Below are positions 1 to 11,140 of a stretch of DNA of 64,000 bases, piece after piece; the stretch's first letter is position 1, and each line of letters opens with the position of its first letter. The stretch comes from Malachius bipustulatus (lineage: Eukaryota > Arthropoda > Insecta > Coleoptera > Melyridae), in contig OU342630.1 of assembly GCA_910589415.1 (NCBI GenBank), positions 50,190,012-50,254,011 on the forward strand, read 5' to 3'. A model generated the notes under the pieces. It was not told the DNA's origin and ran no database searches. It worked only from the letters and a program-made list of their open reading frames with translations. The translations under genes were made by a program, and so were the position numbers.

Positions 1-1684
1 GTCATCATAGCCAAGATGGTCGCCAATATTCGAAACGAATAGGCACTAGAAGAAGAATAAGAATTTGATTTTTTTTTTGAATATTTTCAGTCGTTGCTGA
101 AATATCCTGAAAAACTGAAAAATCAAAATTTCTTATTTTACCCATATCTTTTTTATTATTGGAAATTAATTAATTATTTTTTGTAGGCTTACATAAGTCG
201 TCAAAAGCTATCCGTTTGACATCACAAAAATTTTCAAAGCCGACTAGATCCCAAAGTTTTCATAGCAAATTTTTGTTTTTCTTATGGCCGCCATATTGTT
301 TTTCTATGTCATTCGGTATGGAAAAAATAATGGAAACCAAAAACTAATAAACTTCAAAACATAAATATCAAACATTTTTTGTAACAACCACCCCCCTACC
401 CCCGTTGATCGTCTAGAAAAAGCGGCCAGGACCCACCTCGTTGTGTCGTTTCTTCTTGTAGCCACCCTCGGTTCTCGGATAGGGTATGCAAAAGCTCAGG
501 AGTCAAGAAATACCTGTGTGATCAGAATTTATTACCCTAAAAAGTAAAAAATGAAATGATATCACCTTTCATCGATTTTCAAACTCGATACAGTTCATTT
601 TTACAAAGAATCTTAAATTACCTTAATTAATTTCTTATTAGTTAATTTTACATCTATTTATTCAGATCTTCCAATACTGTTCCTGCAGCTGGTTTGAAAA
701 GGACCTGCTTGAGTCATCTCAATCATCTTACTCTCTGTTTGCCTTTGGCTTTTGTGTGTTTGAGGGTTGTCGTAAAAATTCCTGACCTGACAATTAATTG
801 AATGGTTTCATGATTTCACTTTCGCTTGTGTGTTGGCTCTACTATTGGGGCTTTCGGTGTTGCGAGATTGGGCAAGTTTTACTTCAATTTCAAGCTTGTG
901 GTTTTGACTGTTTCTCTGTTTCCTGATTTGACTAAGTCATCAATTTGCAGGTAAGTTTTACCAAGATAGATTACCAGAACCTACAAGAGACGAAGGCAGC
1001 ATCCCACTGACCTTCTCCCTCAGGCCACTCTGTTCAAGTGAACATCGGTTTTACGCGACTTACGCAATAATAAAAACACTGAAGGCACTCTCGCATTCGC
1101 GCAACTGCTGAAAGAAAATACCTTGATCTCTTTGGATCTGAGTTTACCGCAAAAGGCTATGCTCTGACATTACGGAACTCGGTTTTGTTTTTTGTTTGTT
1201 TTGGTTTTAATCCTTCATGTGTTCTTATTAATGTTATAAGTATGCTACTCCAACTTTTGATGTAAACCTCGATTTGTTTGAATGTTGTTGTTTGCGTTTC
1301 TGAGAGGTTTTAGTTGTCAAAGTTCGAAATGAGGTACAAATTGATACTTAACAAACAAACTAGAAATGAAGTTAAACTTCCCTTGGTTAGTGAGGTGACC
1401 TGTCTTTCGTTTCTGTTTCTGTTTCTATCTATCTGTTTGTTTTTGGCTTTTTGTTTGTTTTTGAGACGTCTCAGTTCTTTTCTGATTGCTTTTGACCTAA
1501 CTCTTTGAATGTTTGCAATGACTGAAATGACTTCAAGCAGACCTATTCTTTCTGATTTGAGAGAGGGAGAAATTTGGCTACCCTGTCGATGAATTCTGAA
1601 TGACTGTGCCGTCGGAACCGCTTAGGAAGATCTGTTATTATGTTACAAATAAATACATTTTTGCGAGCTTTACTTTTACTTACT

Positions 1685-1896
1685 ACGCTTCTGAAATAAA
1701 AAGAATTAATTAGCATTTCTAACTAAGAGGATTTTTATCAGAGTAAATAAATAAATACGATACGACTGTAAGTACGCTTCTGAAATAAAAGGAATTAATT
1801 ATAATTTCTTTACATACGCTTCTGAAATAAAAGGATTAATTATAATTTCTAGCTAAGGGGATTTTTGTCAGGGTGAATAAATAAATACGATACGAT
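1685..1896. repeat. Three-copy direct repeat in foldback core
   Basis: Three tandem units each start ACGCTTCTGAAATAAAA, at 1685, 1774 and 1816. Units one and three are about 80-89 bp and end in ATAAATAAATACGATACGA. The middle unit is truncated to about 42 bp. This looks like local duplication within the element. Confidence 0.85.
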
Positions 1897-2121
1897 TTAT
1901 GAAAACCTGGCAGCATCTCCGGCGGTGTCGGAATGAATAAGCGACGTGGGTAGCGGCAGTGGCTCGGTTCGAACCTCCTCTTCGTAGACTGACGAGAGCG
2001 GGACCTGGAGTAAGCGGCCTCGCTTCGCAATTAGGGTGGCTACGTCTCCGATGACGACAGACCTAGGGTGCCGGTGTGGTTCTCGGTACGTGGGCAGCAG
2101 CTCCGGGATAGCGCAATGTAG

Positions 2122-2345
2122 GTGGCGGCAGGCAGGCGGCAGGCGGCGGCAGGCGGCAGGCAGGCAAGCGGAGGCGGGCGGCAGGCAGCGGCAGGCGGCA
2201 AGCGGAGGCGGGCGGCAGGCAGCAGCGGCAGGCAGGCAGCAGCGGCAGGCAGGCAGCAGCGGCAGGCAGGCAGCAGCGGCAGGCAGGCGGCAGGCAGGTG
2301 GCGGCAGGCGGAGGCAGGCGGTAGCAAGTGGCAGCGGCAGACAGG
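2122..2345. repeat. GC-rich GGCAGGCAGC-type minisatellite
   Basis: A run of degenerate 8-16-bp units built from GGCAGGCAGGC, GGCAGCAGC and GGAGGCGGGC, strikingly GC-rich against its AT-rich surroundings. Open frames exist in several registers on both strands, as expected for a stop-free low-complexity repeat, so none is called as a gene. Downstream, a 23-bp direct repeat beginning GCAGAGAGTATTCTC occurs at 2501-2523 and 2548-2570 with one difference. The GC-rich tract continues to about 2830. Confidence 0.85.
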
Positions 2346-3574
2346 CGGCAGCAAGTGTTGAAAATCAAGGGTGTCGGTGTAGTCTGTCTTGAGGCGAGCC
2401 AGCGCTGGTCTTCGTAGACTGGCTGGTGCTGGTTAGCGGTTTCAAGGCGTCTCTCTCGGCGAGATAGGTAGTAGTAGGTACTTTAGTGATAGGTAAACCA
2501 GCAGAGAGTATTCTCGATCCACCGGCTTCGGCTTAGAGAGGAGCTGAGCAGAGAGTATTCTCAATCCACCCAAGGGTTAAGAGATCGGAAGCAAGTGTTG
2601 TAGTCGAGTCTTGAAAATCAAGTCTGTGGAGGCCAGCCAGAGCTGGTGTTTTTATACTCGCACAACCCTTTGTATCTCTATCCGTCTCTCTTCAATTCGA
2701 CTGGCCGTTTCTCGCGCTACCCTTTCATGTATCACGCCTTCAGTGCGTGGTGATGGTGAAGATTCCCGCGTAGCTTTTAACCGTCGTGTAGGTGAAAGTC
2801 CAATCCATTGTTGCGGCGGATGATGAAATAAAGGATTCTGGAATTCTCGCTTGCAAATGATTTTTCCTAATTAATGCCGGCTTCTCCTTAAGTTTCACTG
2901 ATGAGGATTATTTTGAAGAAAAAAATGCTTGCCCCGGGGGTGGTATATTACATTTTATTCTTATTTTTCCTTAAAAAAAAGACAACTTTTGAGATAGAAT
3001 ATAATAGAGAAATTAAAAAAACCATGAGGCAAGCAGTATGACTTCATATTGACCTATTTCAGCGAAATTTTTTTTTCGTTTTTCTTGGAAAAAAGAAGAA
3101 TAAATATTTTTGAAATTTATTTTTTGAAGTTTGTTAGTTTTTTGTTTCCATTATTTTTTTCATACCGAATGACATAGAAAAACAATATGGCGGCCATAAG
3201 AAAAACAAAAGTTGGCTATGAAAACTTTGGGATCTAGTTGGCTTTGAAAATTTTTGTAATATCAAACGGATAGCTTTTGACGACTTATGTAAGCCTACAA
3301 AAAATAATTAATTAATTTCCAGTAATAAAAAAGGATATGAGTAAATTAAGAAATTTAGATTTTTCAGTTTTTTCAGGATATTTCAGCAACGACTGAAAAT
3401 ATTAAAAAAAAATCAAATTCTTATTAAGCATCAAATTATGCAACTTTTTTCTAATTTAACCGACCCTGTATCTCTTGCCGTTTCCGAAATCCCCATGTAG
3501 TTACTATTATCTGGGACACCCGGTATAGAGACTTAATACTCTCGCAGTTGCACTGCGCAAATCCAATATTATCT

Positions 3575-4200
3575 TCTGCTAGCAAAACGATCCTCGAGAC
3601 CCTGGATGTAGTGAGTACACAACATCGCACTTCGCGTCTGTTTCAGAGCCTTTAGGTCCAGCCCATCTACTCCGTGATCAACTACCCCTATCGTATTCTG
3701 CCAGAGTTTCAGCAAATCTAAATAATCCAGTCTTTCGCATCTTTACCGCAGATCATGATGTCAGTTCTTCCAAACCGCCATCATCAACCCCAAAATGCCT
3801 AAACCCATACTGAGAGACAGAAACCTTTCCGAAACAACTCCTTACCCTGTGACTATCATTCCACCATGGTTCAAAGTCCTCCCGGCCCTAAACATCTCAC
3901 TGAGCAAACACAGGAAACATTTCAACTCCAGGATAACTCTAAGGCAAACCTTCTTGGAACTGACCCACTCCGATCAGTTTAGAAAAATCCTATAAACCGA
4001 TGCCATAAAATCTGAAATTAGTGTCAGTGGCTGTCACCATGGCTACAGCCATAGACTCCATCAGTGCTGCAAAATATACACGGGAGAATGGGAGAATTAT
4101 ACGGAATACTTTAGCGCTGTGAAAACGGTAACAAATGTTTATAACCTTAAGGTCTCCTGTTATTTAATAATAAGCAAATAAATAAATAAAAATAAAAATT
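3575..4200 (+). pseudogene. Jockey/CR1-like LINE ORF2 C-terminal remnant
   Basis: Translated in shifting plus-strand frames, the segment shows hallmarks of the reverse transcriptase tail and RNase H start of Jockey-type non-LTR elements: VHNIALRVCFRAFRSSP near 3615-3665 (the conserved HN..LR...GAFRTSP block), then IPPWFKVLPALNISLSK near 3858-3905 and a TDAIKSE..V block near 3995-4025, resembling the YTDGSK start of the RNase H domain. Stops and frameshifts are frequent, so it is dead. An A/T-rich tail (AAATAAATAAATAAAAATAAAAATTT) at about 4172-4200 may be its 3' end. The longest open piece is 3795-3992. Family is recognised by motif memory, so the clade is less certain than LINE identity. Confidence 0.65.
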
Positions 4201-5430
4201 TACGTGATCAGACAGGAGCTCCCTCGAAATAGCATGTAAAGTAACTTGACTGAATTCAGAGCATACCACAACTACGTTTCTTCTCCTAATATGACTCTAT
4301 AATAAGTGCTATGAGAACAAATTGTTGGCGGAGCTACAAATGCAGCGGCCGCCAACTCGCCTAGCGGTGCCGAAAGGTAAATAATAGGCAGAATAGGCAA
4401 CATAGATGGACACCGCCATTCCTATTTCACTCTATGATAGCACAACGATTCAGCAATTGGCTCAAAATCAGATTCTAGTATCAACGAGCCCATTGTTTGG
4501 ACGCTACTAATAAGGTCTGTGCGTATGGTCTCGAATGAAAACGTGTACTTTATTAGGTTTATTCGCAACTATAGAAACTTTCCAGATTGATTTATTCTTC
4601 TTTATATTGTATACAATACACCTACATTATATAAATGATGTCTGTGACTGAAGAACTACCTATTTATACTAGAGGAGTATATTTAATTTGTTCGTGTATC
4701 GTGTGTATATCCGCGGGCTAAATTCACTGTGGTGGGCCCACTGTTATTCATACTTTATGGGACTGCAGTAAAATAAAACAATAGGCAATGAATGAAGAGA
4801 TTACAAAACAGGATAAACTAATAATTAAATATGAACTCCTGAGCTTAAAGTCCCTCTTCTTTCTTAACAATTATTTTCCAGTTGGCAGCATTGCTTTTGG
4901 TTCCTTGAAGAGTTAAAAATTACTCAAAAATTTTTATTATAGAAAGCTGCTTAGGCATGATCTTTGATAAACAGCAACATTTGTTCTTTAACCCTTGCAA
5001 ATTTGGTTATTGCAACATCAGAAAGCTCAACTTCTCTTATACGACTGGCTCCTTCATAAGCTGCCCAGAAGATACGATTTTTTAGACCCGGAGCCTAAGA
5101 GAGCTTCCTTAAAAAACAAAATGAAAAAGACTGGCAAGAGACATCCTACTTATTTTCAAAAATAGATATCTACTGGCCAATTCCCTTCACTTTACTCTTC
5201 TAGAAGATGGAGTAGAAAAATGTAGGAAGATTATCGTAAACCTAATTGAAAAAAAATATATGGGATTTCGCTCATGGAAACACCTTCTGGGCTTTATTAA
5301 AAAGACGAGAAGGTTTGAATATCATACCTACTTTATTCTGCACCATTTTATTTGACAATCTCTGAATTTTAATCATTTTAAGTAGGTAGGCATAGCAATA
5401 TTTTAATAATATTGATTGAATAATAAATTA
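4201..5430. other. No gene seen
   Basis: AT-rich sequence with no convincing open frame or repeat. A short GC-rich block at about 4320-4375, ending AAAG|GTAAAT, could be a tiny exon with a donor site, but nothing else supports it. Confidence 0.5.
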
Positions 5431-5790
5431 TTAAATCAAAATCCCGCGTTTAGGGAGAAGTGGGAGTAAAGTCGCTTCGCCTAGATTAGAGACACGGCAC
5501 ATTGCCTCAAGCACAAGTGATGGGGGGCCCGTTAAAGTCTCATCAACTCCCTCCCCCTGGGTGAACATACGCGTGCTCGTTATCCGTAAACAATGCAAAT
5601 TATAGGTGTTTTCCAATTGCGCATCTAGAGTACCTACTTTTTCCAGATACAAGAGCCCGTAGCGGGATCGTGCCTGTGCTAAACAACACCAGGCACGAAG
5701 ATTCTCCGAATTCAAGGGATAATCGCTGCATTTTTATGCAAGTGCATTATAATGTAAGTCGGGTTTTGCGTGTAACGGCGATATAATGCT
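5431..5790. other. GC-rich island, function unassigned
   Basis: A sharp rise in GC within AT-rich flanks. A 94-codon minus-strand frame (5431-5715) spans most of it, but it starts at a non-ATG codon and has no recognisable motif. The right edge holds TTTTTATGCAAGTGCATTATA, with homeodomain/POU-like AT cores. It could be a conserved non-coding element or an unrecognised exon. Confidence 0.3.
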
Positions 5791-6214
5791 GTCAATTATG
5801 ATAATCATGTCATTTTGGACTTTAGCAATAAACGGTTTGCTTGTACTTTTTTTAATGACGTGAATTTAGGATTTCATGTTTTTGGTGTGGGTAGATTTAG
5901 ATTAAGCTCGGTATACCCTGTATTTAAATATGCATTTGCAAATTTATACATACACATTGCGTATAATTTAGTCCTTAGGTGAAACTAAAGTACCTGGTCC
6001 TTTTGCGACTACGTAAACACTTTACAACGATGCCTGGATATCTTCAAAAATTAGCAAGCTGTCATGATTTGTATTCAATGGTCTTCATTAAGAAGAAAAA
6101 TAAGAAAAGGAAGATAATAAAAATATTCCAAAAAGCAAATGAAGCAAAGGATGCACGAGAAAGTCTGCCTGATATTTTAGAACTTTTTTTTAGGTCATGA
6201 AAAGAATCTCAGCT
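5791..6214. other. No gene seen
   Basis: AT-rich. A 73-codon plus-strand frame (5979-6200) is lysine-rich low-complexity sequence and is not credible as a gene. Confidence 0.5.
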
Positions 6215-7320
6215 CACCAATAATCCGGTAAATAAGCCGGAAAATGTAGAAAAGTGGTGAGATAGCACCGTTTTTTAACAATTCCTTTTACCTAGATTCC
6301 TTAGACATTCAGGAATATTCATCACCGCTAATTATTACCTCGACAAATGAGAAAATTACGCGGTAATTTTCCCCATCACAAAGCATCCCAAATAGTAACA
6401 GTCAAAAAAAGTTATGAAAACTCAAAATTTGTCATCGAAAATCGTCTATGGGGGGCTTCCGGGATCGCTGATCATGAATCCGAGGTCCAATTAAAAAATT
6501 TAAACACTGAATTTGGATAAAAATGTTCACTTTTTCCGTGTTCGATAGCTATGGTTAATTTTTAAGAATATTATTTAAACTGACAATTACCGAGGCGACA
6601 TATAAATTTTTGTAACACAACAACTTTATAACATTCAATTCCACCCCGAGCAAATTTCGGGGAGGGAAAGAACGCTACTTAGCAGCCAGCTAGCTCCAAA
6701 TAAATTTTCAATAAAATTTTATCAATAGCATACTAAGCAACATTTAAGCAATATTTTACTGAATGGCAATGCACATTAAGAGTAACCAGATGGGGTGAGA
6801 CAATAAGAACGACACAGATTAGAACAATTTATTTAACAAGATTGCATTATTCAATTGCACAATAATTATTCAAAATGCTAATAATAATAACAATAAAAAT
6901 GGGCAATAGGTAGGCACAGTAATGAATTAATTAACAAAGCTGAATATTTGTAACTTAAGTGATTTAACAAGTGATAGGTAATAGTAATGATTAATTATAA
7001 AAGATTAATTTAGAAAAAATTTGAGAATAAACTAACTATCGGAAAGAGAATACAAAATCACTATATTATATAATTAACATTCAGAATGAGCATTAGAATT
7101 TTTTTAAGATCTCACGAATCTTCAAGGGATGTCTTTATTGAAATAAATTAACTCAAAACAAGAAAAATGATAATGACGTCAGGCACTTAGCTTTTGTTCT
7201 GATGCGATGCTTGACGTGGCCTCAGGATCGGATTTTCCAGCAGCTCTGGAATTACGGCACGCCGCTGCCTCAGGATATCCCAGTTGTCACCCTGGAGTTC
7301 TGGTGACTGGGTCCTGCTAC

Positions 7321-7347
7321 TGATGAGTCCTGGTAGTGTGGACTCAT
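7321..7347 (+). repeat. 9-bp stem hairpin
   Basis: GATGAGTCC and GGACTCATC form a perfect 9-bp stem around a 9-nt loop. The 5' side overlaps CTGATGAGTCC, which mimics half of a hammerhead core, but the required GAAA is absent after the second strand. Confidence 0.7.
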
Positions 7348-7716
7348 CTTGACGGCAAGGGATGGTGCTTGCCTATGGACGCTGCTTCTTCATCTCCAGA
7401 AAAGGAGGGCGAGTGCCCTGTTGGAAGAGAACAATCACTTTCTAGCCGGACATGGTTCTGGATTTCGAGAACTCTAAAGAAAAATTGTCTAGGAGAGCCA
7501 AAAGCGCCGAATTTATTTCCCTTCTTATCAAAATTAAATTATCACCGGCGACTGCCACCGACTGCTCGACGACGTCCGAACAACGTTCCCTACCACTGAG
7601 AATTTTTACCAAGGCGGTGAAATGTAAAACTCAGTCATCGAGATATACATACAGGGCGATCACGGTCACTACCGCACTATAGAAAAATAATAATTGTAAA
7701 TTATGTAAAAAAAATG

Positions 7717-7740
7717 GTAACATCTCAATTGAGATGTTAC
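7717..7740. repeat. Perfect 24-bp palindrome
   Basis: GTAACATCTCAA followed directly by its exact reverse complement. It resembles the inverted TGTAACATC.. ends found on some LTR elements, but no LTR partner is visible nearby. Confidence 0.85.
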
Positions 7741-8499
7741 AACTTCTTGGGGAGGTTTTTAGAGTTATCCGGAGCGAAATGTGAATTGTTTTGTATCAAT
7801 GTCACTTAGGTGAGGGGGTTGCTTTTGGACCTCTAATTCTTGATCAGAGACCCCGAAAACTCCAGAGAGACGATTTCCGAGGCGAAATATTCATTTTTTT
7901 TTCTATCAAGGCGCTTCTGGGAGTGGTATTGAAGGGGTGGAACCATCCTCACTTGCTTTCGGAGCTTTGATTCGTGATCAGCGACCACGAAAGCCTCCTA
8001 GAAACGATTTCCGAGGTGAAATTTTGAATATTCATGACGTTTTTTTTTATCATTTTTACCATTTGTGGTGTTTTGGGAGGGAGGAAATTTGCCGAATTTT
8101 CTCATTTTTGAAAATAGGTAATGCAGGGGTCAGTGGTGATGAATGTTCCTCAAGATCTAAGAAATCCAGGAAAAAGAAAACGAATTATTGTTGAGCTGTT
8201 ACACCACTTTTCCTACAGTATTTTCCAGCTTATTTACCGGCTTATAACACAGCTCTTAAAACTTAGCGAAGGAGACTTATTAACTTTAACTTACACCGAG
8301 TCAAGTAGTTCGCCGACAAAATCCTTCCATGCCTTCTCAATTAATAGAGGAGATCAACACCAAACTTCGTGCAGCAATAGTCCGATACTCTTCTATTGCA
8401 GCTCTGTGTTCAGATAAGGAGTTTTTACACTAAAGGTATATCCTCCCAAGCTCAGTGTCTGACCAGTAGTAACAAAATAATTTTCTACAACTTTCGAAG

Positions 8500-9560
8500 A
8501 CTCAAATTATCTCAACAAGAATGACTCGCCTGGTGGTTTCATGAAGCCCCACCCCACATCAGTCGACAGTTTCTCGTTGGTGTGGAGAATTCAAACGTAA
8601 AGGCGGTAAAAGTCTTAGCGACGATCAAAGGCTGCTGCAACAAAAACTACATGCAGTCAGTACCCAGGAATAAGTTGATGTTGTGCGCAAGCTCATCAAG
8701 GAAGATATTATATAGGTAACATCTCGAGACTTTGTGACATTATTGGGGATTCCAAATACCCCAAATAAAAAAAAAATTGCATGAAGAATTTGCGGAAAAA
8801 GTGTCCGCATCAAATTGGATACGGCATCTGGTGACCGAAGAACAGAAAGAAACCAGGGTTAATTGGCGTCAAGAAACTCAGGACCCCTGCAACGCAGGAA
8901 TGTCTCAAAAAGATGTACAGTATCGTCAGTGGTGATAAATCGTGGATTTACTCATACGAACCCGAAAATAACCACCAGTCGTCTGGAGTGTTCCAAGCTG
9001 AAGAAAAACCAACAAAAGTCATCCGTGCCCGAAGTATTCAAAAAGATGGTCGCGATATTTGTCTCAAAATCAGTTCATGTAGCTCAATTTCTTTACAAGA
9101 TCCACTGTTACAGTTATTGTCGCTTGGTGCACAAATTTTTTTGCCGTAAGTCATCGCTGAGCTTAGAAGAACCAACTCCGAACGTCGTTCATCCTCCACC
9201 AAGACCATGCAAGTTGTCACACAGCTCTCAAGTATACAGCTCTCAGCTTACAGTATAATTATTAGTCCCGACATAAGTCTCAACGATTTTTTCATCTTTC
9301 CGAAAATCAAGAACGGACTTAATGGTTAATGGTTTCAGTCGCCGGAAGAAGCGTCAACGCTTCCAAAAAGGGAATTTTTAGAGTTCAAACAAGAGAGTGG
9401 AATAACTTTTTCCAGAATTCTTCCAGCTCTATATGCAAAAATTAAAAGATATCCCTCGTATAAACAGATCTGTGTATGTATCACAATTTACCCTGTTTAT
9501 GCCAAACCAAGAAAAATAAAAGTTTCACGTGTTCCAGAATCAGTTAATTTTGGTGTGATT
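8500..9560 (+). pseudogene. Mariner-family transposase relic
   Basis: A full-length but broken Tc1/mariner transposase reads across all three plus frames. The N-terminal HTH region shows RWCGEFKRKGGKSLSDDQR and VVRKLIKED near 8560-8700, followed by LLGIPNTPNKKKI and TEEQKETRVNW. The first catalytic block is GDKSWIYSYEPENNHQS (8929-8980), then EEKPTKVIRARS. The second catalytic block is ILHQDHASCHTA near 9190-9230, in a different frame, followed by NDFFIFPKIKNG near 9279-9313 and a SPEEA block. These match the order and spacing of mariner D,D34D proteins (GDE.W, HHDNA, NDFFLFP). Several stops and at least three frame shifts show it is non-functional. Terminal inverted repeats were not located with confidence. 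Confidence 0.85.
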
Positions 9561-10740
9561 AAATCACTTTAATTTGCTCTTAATGTTCAATTTGTTGCTT
9601 AACAGGTGGACCGTACATTATATTTGAGATGATCATAAATACGTAGATGAGCGAAGTATTAACAATAAACAAAATATAATGACTGTCGGCAAGACGTTTA
9701 CGATTTCCCTTACGATAAACAAGAGTAAAGAAAATGTCCAGCCAGGTGCATGATTGTGCGGTACAGTCCAAGAATACGTCCAGCACCAATAATGAACAGC
9801 CGCAGGATTGTTTAGTCTACCCACATCTATTCTAATTACTGCCAGTTTAACATAATAATTGCACTTACATCTTCGAAGAGCAAAAATCGAGTCTTCCACC
9901 ACTAAGTTACCCCGAATACGTTACCGAAAATACCAGACATAGCTTTGTGGCAATCAAAGTTGATTTTTGATCTTATCACTTTGACCGGGGATTTATAATT
10001 TGTTCGTCTGAAATCCTGACATTTTACGATTGTTTTAATGGTAATATCGTTTCAATCATAGTGGAACATCCCATTATTACCTCCTGACTCGTAACTGTGT
10101 CATTTGGATTTAAGAAAAGCACAGTTGTGTCTGGCATCTTACGGCCGTCAGCCTTCCCGACTGACAGAGAACCATTAATTAACATTATGCAGTTATCTTC
10201 TTAATTCGATCTCGGACGAGGCGGCACAAAATGGACACAATTTGATCCTGGAAATTATGTTGTATAGGCTAGTAACCGCGGATAATACAAGATTGTCCTC
10301 ACATCTGCTTACAATGTATTGAAAATTAATAAAATTTTGATCTATGAATCAAGTTTCATAAATTTCTGAGCAGATCTGAGCATTCTGCTGAAGATCAGAC
10401 TGTTCTTAGCTAATTGTTGTTATATATAATAGATTTATGCAAACTACTTAGGCAGCTGCTCTCCCATAATAATGTTAAATGTCGCACTGCTAGCTACCTC
10501 TATTTCTCATACTTATAAATTCATCGTCCAATCAACCCCTCAAACCAAAGTCTTCCTATAATGCAACTAAAGAAAAGCCATTTTACGAAATTTCTTGACA
10601 TCAAACGCGATAAACTTCTGTTTCGAAAATGAGATAATTGATAAGATGATACATTGTTATGTTAATAAAACGTAGAAGATCGAATAGAAATGTGCAAGAT
10701 TGTATCAAACAGGGGCGTTATGTTCGGGTGTTGTTTACCT
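9561..10740. other. No gene seen
   Basis: AT-rich. A 69-codon minus-strand frame (9580-9789) is hydrophobic and ends in a stop, with a GTAAGT donor-like site nearby at about 9865, but no family is recognisable and no exon structure can be supported. Confidence 0.45.
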
Positions 10741-11134
10741 AATTAATTACCGCCGAACCTACCTAGATCCTCGCTTCGGCATCTCCCGATCTTCGTTGTT
10801 CCTTTTGCACTTCCACTAACGAGCTCGCAAAAAGTTGTCCACGCTCTCAACAATGGGACAAATGGACCTGTTAATTGCCCCGGTATTACTCACCAGACTC
10901 CCGTCTCTGTCCGAGACAGATCCCGACAGATAGAGTGGGACAATTAAAACCTAACGGTAGTCTTTAAAGTCACCGAACAGTCGATACCGCCCGTCAACTA
11001 AATTTGTTTCATTTGACGTTTCTACAATCAGATTAGTTTTCCACTTGTTTCACCGCAAGAATCCGTGTTATTTTTTCTTAATTCCTTGACTTGGCAACGC
11101 TTTGAAGGTGCGAGCAGGGGCGACTCGGTAACAG
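10741..11134 (+). other. GC-enriched block ending in a consensus donor site
   Basis: From about 10741 the sequence becomes GC-richer, with many CpG-containing words and short alternating blocks. It ends at GGTAACAG|GTAAGAG, a near-perfect splice donor on the plus strand (exon end 11134). There is no long open frame, so if transcribed it would be a 5' untranslated first exon with an upstream promoter. It could equally be a conserved regulatory element. Only composition and the donor site are seen. Confidence 0.3.
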
Positions 11135-11140
11135 GTAAGA

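Larger units (their letters stand above)
56..3425. mobile_element. Large foldback (long inverted repeat) element
   Basis: Two long arms, about 56-380 and 3103-3425, are reverse complements of each other with scattered mismatches and small indels. Both contain the landmark GGCCGCCATATTGTTTTTC or its complement. Homology starts sharply at AATAAGAATTTG on the left and stops at CAAATTCTTATT on the right. A 3-bp AAG lies outside each end (53-55, 3426-3428), which is weak evidence for a target duplication. The 2.7-kb core is not arm-like; it holds a tandem repeat, a GC-rich minisatellite and short direct repeats. No transposase frame is visible, so it is probably non-autonomous. The inverted-arm structure is seen directly; calling it a mobile element is inference. 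Confidence 0.75.
6215..8248. mobile_element. Foldback element with tandem subrepeats in the right arm
   Basis: Left arm (about 6215-6500) and right arm (about 7940-8248) are inverted copies. Terminal landmark CCGGTAAATAAGCCGG at the left matches CCAGCTTATTTACCGG at the right, and similarity continues through blocks such as GAATATTCATCACC and TCGCTGATCATGAATCCGAGG. The right arm is extended inward by about three tandem degenerate units (7755-8050), each carrying a TGATCAG..CC..GAAA block and a GAGGCGAAAT-like block. The interior (6600-7750) is unrelated to the arms; it contains a perfect 24-bp palindrome (7717-7740) and a GC-richer stretch (7190-7600) without a recognisable product. Confidence 0.7.

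Noticed and set aside
1963..1978. CTCGGTTCGAACCTCC resembling a tRNA B box
   Set aside because: No matching A box or acceptor stem; more likely coincidental or a weak SINE-like trace.
2036..2392. Overlapping Arg/Gln/Gly- or Leu/Pro/Cys-rich frames on both strands
   Set aside because: They are translations of the GC-rich minisatellite; stop-free low-complexity repeat explains them in all registers.
7314..7350. CTGATGAGTCC..GGAC resembling a hammerhead
   Set aside because: The GAAA that must follow stem II is missing; only a simple hairpin remains.
9580..9902. Hydrophobic minus-strand frames resembling membrane segments
   Set aside because: Two overlapping frames, no family match, AT-rich codons naturally give Ile/Leu/Phe runs.
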